A stretch of 64,000 nucleotides of DNA from Rhodoferax sp. AJA081-3. Its GTDB lineage: Bacteria > Pseudomonadota > Gammaproteobacteria > Burkholderiales > Burkholderiaceae_C. A program made the translations under genes and the position numbers. The stretch lies in contig NZ_CP059068.1 in NCBI RefSeq assembly GCF_017798165.1, positions 2,728,001 through 2,792,000 on the forward strand. The letters run 5' to 3'. This document shows positions 52,703-60,487 of the stretch, piece by piece. The notes under the pieces are model-generated. The model saw only the letters and a list, made by a program, of their open reading frames with translations, was not told the DNA's origin and ran no database searches. The stretch's first letter is position 1. Each line of letters begins with the position of its first letter.

Positions 52703-52800
52703 AAAAAAAACCCCAGCACGTGGGCTGGGGTGGTAAGCCTATTAGCTGTCACACATCAAGGCCCCGCTCAGGGAGGAAAAGCGGGAGGTAGCAAGCTACC
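52703..52800 (-). ncRNA. Candidate small RNA with anti-Shine-Dalgarno loops
   Basis: Read on the minus strand: hairpin GGTAGC/GCTACC (52787-52800), hairpin CCCGC/GCGGG (52763-52785) with CCTCCC exposed at 52771-52776 and again at 52783-52788, then a terminator CCCCAGC/GCTGGGG followed by T8 (52703-52730). Two CCUCCC words plus an intrinsic terminator resemble sRNAs that pair with ribosome sites. It could instead be a leader of hemJ ended by attenuation. Confidence 0.4.
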
Positions 52801-52937
52801 CGGAACGGAATTTAGCAAAGTTACGGACCAAATGCAAGCCGCCCCCAAAAATTCCGAGGAATTTGCTGCGTTTGCGCGTCCCGCGCTCCGTAGGACACGT
52901 GCGGTAGGTGCGCAAAAAATAGCCGTACTTTTTTTGT

Positions 52938-52966
52938 TTGACAGTTGATCTAGCTCAACGTACATT
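52938..52966 (+). promoter_or_regulatory. Promoter of the RiPP operon, with FNR-like palindrome
   Basis: Perfect -35 TTGACA (52938-52943), a 17-bp spacer and -10 TACATT (52961-52966). Inside the spacer lies GTTGATCTAGCTCAAC (52944-52959), which matches the FNR/Anr consensus TTGAT-N4-ATCAA in 9 of 10 positions. Such a position would suggest repression. A start at about 52993 would instead place the site at -41.5 for activation. Confidence 0.55.
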
Positions 52967-53014
52967 CGTCTGCCTTTTGCATTTTCTTAACACTCAGATT
53001 AAAGGAGTTTCAGC

Positions 53015-53359
53015 ATGGCTGATATTACGTACAAAGAGTTGTCAGATGCCATTACGGTCCAAGCCTTGAAAGATCCCAACTTCCGAAAAGAGCTGGTAGC
53101 CAACCCCACCGCGACTTTCGAAAAGTACTCTGGTCAGCCTGCTGGCACCAAGGTGTTTGTGCATGAAAATTCTGCAAGCGAAACACACTTCGTGCTGCCT
53201 CCTCCGGTCGCGCAAGGTGAGTTGAGCGACGATGATCTGGAAAAAGTCGCAGGCGGAGAGTTTTTTATTGGTGTTGCCATTGTTGGTGCCATCGCCACCT
53301 GCGCAGTCGGCGGAGCCACCATTGCCAATGACCAGACCAAGGCGCGCCACGGCTGGTAA
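53015..53359 (+). CDS. NHLP-family RiPP precursor peptide (proteusin-like)
   Basis: 114 residues with a strong ribosome site. The leader (1-81) resembles nitrile hydratase alpha subunit (ELVANPTATFEKYSGQ, HFVLPPP) and ends in LSDDDLEKVAGG, a double-glycine cleavage site for a peptidase-containing ABC exporter not seen in the window. The core (82-114) is hydrophobic with GxxxG-like spacing (FFIGVAIVGAIATCAVGG), then a polar tail ending KARHGW. It has one Cys (96), three Thr (95, 102, 108), one Arg (111) and no Ser. Substrate of the downstream enzymes. Confidence 0.88.
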   Translation: MADITYKELSDAITVQALKDPNFRKELVANPTATFEKYSGQPAGTKVFVHENSASETHFVLPPPVAQGELSDDDLEKVAGGEFFIGVAIVGAIATCAVGGATIANDQTKARHGW

Positions 53360-53386
53360 TACCTCCAACCGCAGTCTTCCTGGTCC

Positions 53387-53411
53387 CACGCTCCCCTACG
53401 GAGTCAGCGTG
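53387..53411 (+). promoter_or_regulatory. Hairpin after the precursor gene
   Basis: Stem CACGCT (53387-53392) with AGCGTG (53406-53411), inner CTCC/GGAG pairing, no T-run. It is placed 28 bp after the precursor stop; such hairpins often protect precursor mRNA and keep downstream enzyme expression lower. Confidence 0.45.
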
Positions 53412-53464
53412 CGGTGACCCCAAAGGCAAGACCTACAGAACTGAACATCCAGATTGATTTGATC

Positions 53465-53484
53465 CGGGTGTTTTTTTTCACCCG
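53465..53484 (+). promoter_or_regulatory. Hairpin with T8 loop before the first enzyme gene
   Basis: CGGGTG (53465-53470), loop T8, CACCCG (53479-53484), ending 9 nt before ATG 53494. No purine-rich ribosome site is present between it and the ATG, so it may limit translation of the next gene. The T8 is in the loop, which is unlike a normal terminator. Confidence 0.4.
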
Positions 53485-53493
53485 AAAAACACC

Positions 53494-55281
53494 ATGCACA
53501 CTCTGGAAGTCCTCCGAGCGCTACCGGCCAGACTCCAATGGCTGGTCTTTTTCCGCCTGGATGCCATCGCTCGGTTCGCCGAACCGGATGTCATCAAACG
53601 CATGTTTTTTTTGCGCAGTGACACCGAGCTCTCACACTACTCCCATGTTGTATTGACCTCAGAAGGTCGTTACCTGTGCCAGGCCCATGGTGCCCATCTA
53701 CACGCCGCGGGTGACGAAGCTACTCCGCTCAAACAGGAGCATGAACCGTCCATGTTGGACCGGTACACGGACCAACTCCGTGGCCTTCCACTGGAAGACG
53801 CAGACTGTATTGGCATAGGCCACAGCCCCGGGTCCCAGCCTGCGTTTTTGCACGTCACATTGGGAGCCACTGCTGGCGAAGCAATTGCCTTGCTGTGCCA
53901 AGAGCCAACCCAACGCCATTACGAATTGCTCCCGGTCATAGGAGTGGAGTATCTGGGTGGAGAAATGACGCCCGCTGGTTACACCGCCCGTTTTCGCAAC
54001 CGCCTGGCCACGCACATCAAGGCCGGCATGTTGTCAGGTTTTACACGAACCGAGAACTGCAATCTGTTCTTTATAGAGCACGCCGAAATCAATGAATCTT
54101 TGGCGCAAGGGCTTCAAAGTGCGTTCAGTGACCGACTGGCCTCAGGTCGCCAGATCATCAAGTCCTTTTTGCACAAGCTGGCGGTCAAGGCGATGGCGAG
54201 CCCGCTGGCCATGACCTGCGTACCCCCATCACCTGACAACCCGTTCCCCTATGGTGACCTGGTGCCACTGGGCTTTCTGGCGCGGGGCATCAGGGCCATT
54301 ACCCAATCCCAACCAGCGCCCGCACTGCTGCTGCAGGTGCATGAAGACCTTGCCATCAAAAAACTCGTCCGTTTTGTGAACGACGCCAAGTCGGACGGCC
54401 TGTGGGCTTTCCACCGGGGCCGGCTCGTCACGGCAACCGACTCTGCACTGGTTTTGCTGGGTGTATTGCAAACCGTGCCTTGTGAAGCCCTGGAGGCATT
54501 TGCAGACGGCCAGGGCGCCTACTTTCCGCAACTCTCGGCAGAAAACGACGTGTACGGCAAGATGGAATCCGACTTTTCCAACGCCCACTGGCGCCAAGCC
54601 GATTTCGCCACCACCTGCCTGATTCGCGGATTGCGCACCGAGAGCCAATTGCCCACCAAGACGCCCCCATCGGTAATCGCGGCAGGTTTCGACCGCCGCA
54701 GTGGCCTGTTCTTCGCCAACCCTTATCTTGTGGATTGGTGCACCGCGCTGGCCCTCAAGGACGATGCGGCGTTGGCACACTTGCGGGACCGGCTGTTGGA
54801 AGAAATCCTATCCAGCGCCAACCCGGACGGCTCATATGGTCAATATGACGTGGGGCTGTCAACTGGCCTGGCCATTTTGTGCATGGACTCAGTGGGATAC
54901 CGTGGCCCGGCATTGCGTTTGGCCCAAATACGGCTGTTGAACCTATTGGATGCCGGCCCATGGCCCATCAGCACACCGTTTTATTCAACTTTTCTGCAAC
55001 CGACCGATTCGACGCCCACAACCGAACACATCCGCTGCCAAGGCACGGTACATGCCCTCTCCCTGTACCGTGACGGATACCGAATCGTGTTCAGCGGCGT
55101 CACCGGTATGGCACTGGCCATCAACAGCGCAGTGGAAGGGGCCGACGGCCCTGTCGCGCGCGCAACGCCACACCCCCGCTACCGCTGCTCCGATTTGGCT
55201 GACTATGTTGCGCGCTTCGCGCTACCTCCTTACATCGCATCGCTGAATGGTGCTGCTCGGCCTGCCGCCCCAGTGCACTGA
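53494..55281 (+). CDS. RiPP-operon protein with predicted alpha/alpha-toroid repeats
   Basis: 595 residues; no homologue recognised by name. The C-terminal half has at least two repeats of the squalene-cyclase/prenyltransferase kind: SDGLWAFHRGRLVTATDSAL (about 300-319) and PDGSYGQYDVGLSTGLAIL (about 444-462), each with an aromatic-Gly turn followed by a small-residue helix. This suggests an alpha6/alpha6 barrel that could act as a lyase, cyclase or scaffold. The N-terminal 280 residues contain no known motif. ATG 53494 is the only start between the upstream stop (53455) and the conserved text. It lacks a clear ribosome site. Confidence 0.7.
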   Translation: MHTLEVLRALPARLQWLVFFRLDAIARFAEPDVIKRMFFLRSDTELSHYSHVVLTSEGRYLCQAHGAHLHAAGDEATPLKQEHEPSMLDRYTDQLRGLPLEDADCIGIGHSPGSQPAFLHVTLGATAGEAIALLCQEPTQRHYELLPVIGVEYLGGEMTPAGYTARFRNRLATHIKAGMLSGFTRTENCNLFFIEHAEINESLAQGLQSAFSDRLASGRQIIKSFLHKLAVKAMASPLAMTCVPPSPDNPFPYGDLVPLGFLARGIRAITQSQPAPALLLQVHEDLAIKKLVRFVNDAKSDGLWAFHRGRLVTATDSALVLLGVLQTVPCEALEAFADGQGAYFPQLSAENDVYGKMESDFSNAHWRQADFATTCLIRGLRTESQLPTKTPPSVIAAGFDRRSGLFFANPYLVDWCTALALKDDAALAHLRDRLLEEILSSANPDGSYGQYDVGLSTGLAILCMDSVGYRGPALRLAQIRLLNLLDAGPWPISTPFYSTFLQPTDSTPTTEHIRCQGTVHALSLYRDGYRIVFSGVTGMALAINSAVEGADGPVARATPHPRYRCSDLADYVARFALPPYIASLNGAARPAAPVH

Positions 55282-55288
55282 ACGCACG

Positions 55289-58200
55289 ATGCCATTGACA
55301 GAGGAACAAAGACGGACCCTTTTGGCACGCGCCAGTAACCTGCGCGAACGGTTGGGACGCGGATTGTCTGCGGCACCCACAACTACCGGGAACGCTCTTG
55401 CCAGCACACGGCGCGACCGATGGTGCCAGGCTAGTAGCAAAGGGGACGTTGCAGCCTTTGAAAATCTGCTGACACGCCGCAACATAGACCCGAAGAGCCT
55501 GGACCAACTTCTGTCGTCCCCACCGTGCACGGACGATACCGTTGCCTCCCATTGGACGGAGTCCATCGACGCCGTACTGGATGAAGCCGCACGCACCGAT
55601 ACAGAAACTCTGCTCCCGGACGCAGGTGGTCCTCCATTTGCAGACTTCTACACACCATTTTGTGCGGTGGCACGCCAGGGCTTGGCCTTGTCCCTTTCGG
55701 GCAGTACATACACATTGCCGGATACGGTCCACCGCACACTTACCAGCAGCTTGGCGCATTCCCTGCACTTCGTTTTTCAATCCGCACTGACCACAGAGCG
55801 CAGTGTTGAGCACATCACGCACGGCAGACCAACTGGCGACGACTCCGATGTCGAGAGGCATTTTTCGAAGGCGCTGCTGCAACCCCAGCGATTGGCCCGT
55901 TTCCTACTGGAATACAGCGTGGCAGCGCGGGCTGCCAGTACCTTGATGGAACGCTGGCAGCGCAACACCCTCGAATGGCTACAGCGCCTGACCACCGACA
56001 CCGAGGCGATAGCGCGCTGCTTTCTGGCGGGGGCACCGCTCGGAGACCTCACCCACATCGAATGTGGCCTTTCCGATCCGCACCATGGGGGCAAGTCGGT
56101 GATGCGACTGCATTTCACGTCGGGGCTGCGCCTAATCTACAAACCCCGGTCTGTTTCACTGGATCTGGCCTACAACAATCTACTGGACTGGCTGGAACGG
56201 CAGGGCACACCCTACCCACTGCGTAAGCCGGTGTATCTCGCGCGGGCGGACTATGCCTGGGTTGAACAAATCGACCACACACCCTGCCATTCGCAGGAAG
56301 AACTCCTCCAGTTCTGCGCTGCAACCGGAGCACTGCTGTGCATCAGCTACTTGCTAGACGCAACCGATCTGCATGACAGCAACCTGATTGCAGCGCAAAC
56401 ATCACCAGTCCTCGTTGATCTGGAAACACTGTTGCAACCTCGCCTGGCCACGCCACAAACCAGTCAGAAACAAGATGCGCTGCGCAAAGCAGCCATGGTG
56501 GCCGATCACTCTGTCTTGCGAACGGGTCTTTTGCCCTCACTGAAAACCGGTGCCGATGGCAGCATCGCCGACGTAGGTTGTCTGGGCGGCCTGTTGGGTG
56601 CTCACTCTGCCGCATGGTACCGGCATGAGCGCACGGCATCACCGCTGTCTGATGCCATGCAGAGCGCAATGGACAGCGGCGCACTGGATCCAACGGTTCT
56701 GGTAGACAGGGTTGCCCAGGGGTTTGCGCAGACCTACGGTTTTGTGCTCGGCAAGCGCGACGCTTTGCTCGATGGTGAAGGACCGCTACGACACTTCAAC
56801 AACCAAACTGTGCGATTTTTGTTACGCGACACAACGGTGTATATCAAGTTGCTTGCGTCCTCTTTCTCGGCGCATGCCCTGCGCGAAGGCATTGACCGCA
56901 GCATAGTCCTGGAGACCTTGTACCGAACGGTACAAACCCGGCCCGACTCCGACGCGTTGGCAGTGCTGGTTGAAGCAGAAATCGCAGCATTGGAAGCGCT
57001 GGATGTACCACTCATTCCCGCCACCACGCACAACACCACATTGCCGTCGTCACTCGGTGCATCAGGACCACGCCTTTTCGAGCAGTCGACCTTTCCAGTC
57101 ATGCTGCAACGCCTGCGCAACTTCAGTGAGGCGGATCTCGCACGGCAGATGGAGTTTCTTCGCGGGGCCTTTGCTGCGCGGACGGCGAACACAGATCCAA
57201 CCGTCCGGCCAGAACCATCTACTGGCATCCCAACCCAAACACCCCGAAGCGCTGACAACGGCTTAGCCATGGCCCGCGCCATTGCGGACGAATTGCAACA
57301 GAAGGCAATTGCTGGGGACGACGGAAGCGTCACCTGGATGGCACCCGTGCCTATTGCCGGCACGGGACGTTTCAGGTTTGACATGGTGCCGCTAAACCGG
57401 GAATTCGGCATCTTGGGCATCGCCTTTTTTTTGGCAGCATACAGTCACACAACAGGTGACAGCATCGCTGGTGCCTTGGCTAAACGCGCGATCCAGACCG
57501 CCGTTCAACGACTGGACATTCAGCGCAATTCACATGCCACGGGCATTGGCTCCGTGTTGTATGCCCTGCAGCGCATCGCTGTCTTTCTGAACGATCCAGC
57601 AATAGAGGCTGCTGCACACCGGTTGGTGCAAAGGCTGCCAGACGCAAAGGGGGCCTTATCGCAAGGACCGGGCAGTGTGTCGGACCACTCGGAACTCTGC
57701 CTGGGCTTGATGGCAATGGGAAAAACAGAGCTTGCCATTGCGGGGGGGCAACAACTCTTTGCACACTGGAGCAGCCTGGACCGCCAGGAACAGCGCCTGG
57801 CGGTGCTGACAGCCCCCAGCCTGGCACTAAGCTGGCACCGTCTAAACGCCGAAACCGATGCCGAGCATTTTCAACAAGCCTGCAGTGAAACATTGGGGAC
57901 GCTGCGCAAGGCCTGTGAGCAAGATGCCACACAAACAGTCAACCTGCACTATGCCTTGCTGGGCTGCGCAAACCATGCGTCCGATCACCTGTTGGGTAAC
58001 TGGCTATCCGACCCACTAGCACCAAGGCGCCCAGACGGGCAGCGCACCTCAGACAATCTTCAGCACGGTGCCTGCTCCGTCGCAGATCGATTGATCACGG
58101 CGTCTCGCAAGTTGAATCAGCCAAAACGCCAAGCCATCGCGCAGCGCATTCTGGGCGACATGGCGAACCACGCAAGTTCCATGGGTGGATACCAGACCAT

Positions 58201-58321
58201 TGCCGGCATGCCAAGGGGTACGTTTTTTCCTGGCTTCAACCAGGGCCTGTCTGGCATTGGGTATACGCTGCTGCGAAACCAAGCAGACTCGACCCTGCCC
58301 TGCGTGCAATTGTGGGACTGA
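55289..58321 (+). CDS. lanM: LanM-type lanthipeptide synthetase with degenerate cyclase site
   Basis: 1010 residues from ATG 55289, 7 bp after the upstream stop; ATG 55247 would overlap that gene. The dehydratase (DUF4135) half keeps the kinase-like elements: GLRLIYKPRS (Lys near 285), DLHDSN (360-365), DLE (377-379) and HSVLRTGLLP (407-416). It should phosphorylate and eliminate Thr/Ser. The C-terminal LanC-like half (about 696-1010) keeps glycine-rich helix turns and the PGFNQGLSGIGYTLLR end. The W-C-x-G and C-H-G zinc motifs are not visible (AVLTAPSLAL and NLQHGACS in comparable places). The cyclase may therefore be inactive. Confidence 0.87.
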   Translation: MPLTEEQRRTLLARASNLRERLGRGLSAAPTTTGNALASTRRDRWCQASSKGDVAAFENLLTRRNIDPKSLDQLLSSPPCTDDTVASHWTESIDAVLDEAARTDTETLLPDAGGPPFADFYTPFCAVARQGLALSLSGSTYTLPDTVHRTLTSSLAHSLHFVFQSALTTERSVEHITHGRPTGDDSDVERHFSKALLQPQRLARFLLEYSVAARAASTLMERWQRNTLEWLQRLTTDTEAIARCFLAGAPLGDLTHIECGLSDPHHGGKSVMRLHFTSGLRLIYKPRSVSLDLAYNNLLDWLERQGTPYPLRKPVYLARADYAWVEQIDHTPCHSQEELLQFCAATGALLCISYLLDATDLHDSNLIAAQTSPVLVDLETLLQPRLATPQTSQKQDALRKAAMVADHSVLRTGLLPSLKTGADGSIADVGCLGGLLGAHSAAWYRHERTASPLSDAMQSAMDSGALDPTVLVDRVAQGFAQTYGFVLGKRDALLDGEGPLRHFNNQTVRFLLRDTTVYIKLLASSFSAHALREGIDRSIVLETLYRTVQTRPDSDALAVLVEAEIAALEALDVPLIPATTHNTTLPSSLGASGPRLFEQSTFPVMLQRLRNFSEADLARQMEFLRGAFAARTANTDPTVRPEPSTGIPTQTPRSADNGLAMARAIADELQQKAIAGDDGSVTWMAPVPIAGTGRFRFDMVPLNREFGILGIAFFLAAYSHTTGDSIAGALAKRAIQTAVQRLDIQRNSHATGIGSVLYALQRIAVFLNDPAIEAAAHRLVQRLPDAKGALSQGPGSVSDHSELCLGLMAMGKTELAIAGGQQLFAHWSSLDRQEQRLAVLTAPSLALSWHRLNAETDAEHFQQACSETLGTLRKACEQDATQTVNLHYALLGCANHASDHLLGNWLSDPLAPRRPDGQRTSDNLQHGACSVADRLITASRKLNQPKRQAIAQRILGDMANHASSMGGYQTIAGMPRGTFFPGFNQGLSGIGYTLLRNQADSTLPCVQLWD

Positions 58322-58375
58322 GGCATCTGGGTATATTCCATTCACCATCTGAACAACCCGGAGCAGAGAACACGC

Positions 58376-59320
58376 ATGCCAAAGACACCGCTCTTCATCA
58401 TGGAGGAACACCACGAGGCATTCTTCATCTGGCATTACGCCATTCAACACCAGTTGATGGCTGCAGGGGGCAATACCTTGTTGCACATCGATGAACATGC
58501 CGACATTGGTGCTCCGCGGCTGTTCCGATCGGTAGACACCCTGGGCACAGACCTCCACGCGATCTACCGCTTCACGTTTGACGAATTGTCCTGTTTTGAA
58601 TTCATCATCCCCAGTCTTTACCTGGGCCTGTTCAAAGAGCTGGTGTGGATACGGCAGTCTACTGAACGCAAATCAGACCAGCTTGCCATCGTCCGTGCGC
58701 CCCGAAAGTCTGGTCAACTCTTTGAAATTGCGGGTTACAACGTCTTCAACAACCACGCGACGCTGCCGCCCACCGCGCCGACCGATGGCCATTGTGTGCG
58801 TTACCGCCACCAGACCGCTGCCGATGTGCTACCCATCATGGACAAGGTCATCCTGGACATTGACCTCGACTATTTTTCTTGCGAGGACGCCGTCAACCTG
58901 CCACAGAAGCTTGAAGTGTCTCCCGAAGAGTATGCAAAATTTCAGACCGACCGCTACCACTTCTTGCGCATCAACCAAGGCAGCCGCATCAAGATGCAGG
59001 AGGAAGATGGGAAATACTTTTTGTACCTCAAGAACTACCCAGAGGCCGCACCAACACCGCTGCGTGTATCCGAAAGCACGATTCTTGAACGCCTGGACAG
59101 TTTTGTAGCCTTCCTCAGGGACAAGCAGGTCAACCCCCAGATCATTGATATCGCACGCTCCCGCTTCAGTGGTTACACACCCCACGACCAATGGCAGTTC
59201 ATTGAGGAAAACCTGTTAGAACGTCTGTCCACCCTGTATGACCTGGACATCAAGACCGTGGACCAGGTGTATGGATCCCTGCCACGCCAACTAGAAGCAG
59301 CCCAGGCGGTCACGCCATGA
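58376..59320 (+). CDS. UPF0489 family protein, putative peptide arginase
   Basis: 314 residues. Metal-site motifs like those of the arginase fold: EEHHEAF (10-16), HIDEHADIG (37-45) and DIDLDYFSCED (161-171). As I recall, UPF0489 proteins in proteusin pathways (OspR of landornamide) hydrolyse peptide arginine to ornithine. The core here has exactly one Arg (111), a natural target. Its stop overlaps the next start as ATGA, so it is part of the same translation unit. Confidence 0.8.
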   Translation: MPKTPLFIMEEHHEAFFIWHYAIQHQLMAAGGNTLLHIDEHADIGAPRLFRSVDTLGTDLHAIYRFTFDELSCFEFIIPSLYLGLFKELVWIRQSTERKSDQLAIVRAPRKSGQLFEIAGYNVFNNHATLPPTAPTDGHCVRYRHQTAADVLPIMDKVILDIDLDYFSCEDAVNLPQKLEVSPEEYAKFQTDRYHFLRINQGSRIKMQEEDGKYFLYLKNYPEAAPTPLRVSESTILERLDSFVAFLRDKQVNPQIIDIARSRFSGYTPHDQWQFIEENLLERLSTLYDLDIKTVDQVYGSLPRQLEAAQAVTP

Positions 59321-60486
59321 GCTCGGTCTCGCTGAGCCAGCATTTGGCAGTTTCTGTCGATCCGGAGCTGCCCCCCAGCTTGATTTCTGCAGTGCATTTG
59401 CGCGCGTTGCATGCCCTTGCCAGCCGTTTGCCAGCCGGCATCTGCGAGTTTTTCGGCTTTGAGAGCCGGCTGGGCGACGCGCGCGCAGAAGTCGATTTCC
59501 TGCTGTGTGCAAAGGCGAATGAAGGTGGACGCGATGTACTGGCAGGGTTGACGCCTGGGCAGCCACTGCCCCCTGAATTCCTGGACCACCCGGTGTGGCA
59601 GCAGATCCGCAGCTTTGCCGAGGCATGGGTGCAACCCGCCTCCCCCTTGCATGGCTGCATCCAGAATGTCTGGCTAGAGTTCGACATTGATGGCGACATG
59701 GGGGCAACGCTATGCCAGAGCGCAACCGCTCCACCCGTTCCCTCTTTGTTCATAGGCACCGATGCGCTATTTAAACGCCGCGGCAGTACTGCGCCACCCT
59801 GGTTGCTAGACCAGGCTTTACCCTTGTGCATGGGTCAGGCTGTTGCGCCAGATTTGGCGGCTTCGCTGAATACCGCCATGGGGGCACTGCCGGCCAGCGC
59901 AAACATCTTCCAAATTGGCATGATGCTCAGCCGACCGGGTGGCGCAAACATGCTGCGTCTGTGTATTCGGGGAATGAATCAGCAAGAGACCCTTAGTTAT
60001 CTAGAGGCCGTGCAATGGCCCGGGAAACCGGAGGCCATCCAGGATTTGTTGAACTTTGTCTATACAGACTCCGACAGCGTCGACCTGGACATTGATCTGC
60101 AACCGCAGGTTGGCCCCAAAATCGGACTGGAATGCTCCTTTGGTGCAGACCGCGATACACCCACACGGCTGGCGGCCTTCCTCGAACACCTGGTTCAACA
60201 AGGCCTGTGCCTTGACGCCAAACGCCATGCACTGCTGGCATGGTCGCGTGGATTCCATGAGCGGACGAACCCATCCGCTTGGCCCGCCGACTTGCGCGCA
60301 CGCTCGGCGAGCGCCAGCACACCCACGGCAAGCATGTTCATGCGGTGGGTGTACCACGTGAAAATTGTGTATGTTCCTGGGCAACCACTGGAGGCCAAGG
60401 CTTATCTGGCGGTGCGCCAGGCGTGGATCACACCCGAGTTCATCCGGCAAGCCAGAACAGTGGCCGCCCACCCATCTGCCGCCTGA
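59317..60486 (+). CDS. Unknown protein of the YcaO/TfuA module
   Basis: 389 residues, soluble, no signal peptide. Recognisable but unnamed blocks include FFGFESRLGDARAEVDFLLC, NVWLEFDIDG, PSLFIGTD and a C-terminal FMRWVYHVKIVY. It is alpha/beta in look and lacks a known catalytic motif. It overlaps the arginase-like gene by 4 bp and ends 1 bp before the TfuA-like start, so it is very likely made in step with them and may be a partner or leader-binding protein. Confidence 0.65.
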   Translation: MSSVSLSQHLAVSVDPELPPSLISAVHLRALHALASRLPAGICEFFGFESRLGDARAEVDFLLCAKANEGGRDVLAGLTPGQPLPPEFLDHPVWQQIRSFAEAWVQPASPLHGCIQNVWLEFDIDGDMGATLCQSATAPPVPSLFIGTDALFKRRGSTAPPWLLDQALPLCMGQAVAPDLAASLNTAMGALPASANIFQIGMMLSRPGGANMLRLCIRGMNQQETLSYLEAVQWPGKPEAIQDLLNFVYTDSDSVDLDIDLQPQVGPKIGLECSFGADRDTPTRLAAFLEHLVQQGLCLDAKRHALLAWSRGFHERTNPSAWPADLRARSASASTPTASMFMRWVYHVKIVYVPGQPLEAKAYLAVRQAWITPEFIRQARTVAAHPSAA

Positions 60487-60487
60487 T

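Larger units (their letters stand above)
52671..53014. other. Long intergenic region upstream of the RiPP operon
   Basis: 344 bp without a convincing gene. It holds a minus-strand terminator-like hairpin (52703-52730), two further hairpins with GGGAGG words (52763-52800), a TTGACA promoter (52938-52966) overlapping an FNR-like palindrome (52944-52959), and the AAAGGAG ribosome site (53001-53007) for the precursor. Confidence 0.6.

Noticed and set aside
52730..52948. Small plus-strand frame upstream of the precursor
   Set aside because: No ribosome site; overlaps the hairpin region and the promoter; composition not coding-like.
53471..53478. T8 run as a terminator between precursor and enzymes
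   Set aside because: The T-run is in a hairpin loop, not after a stem, and the downstream genes clearly belong to the same pathway.
55247..55288. Earlier start of the LanM gene
   Set aside because: It would overlap the upstream gene by 35 bp and add residues (MVLLGLPPQC) not typical of LanM; ATG 55289 follows the stop codon by 7 bp.
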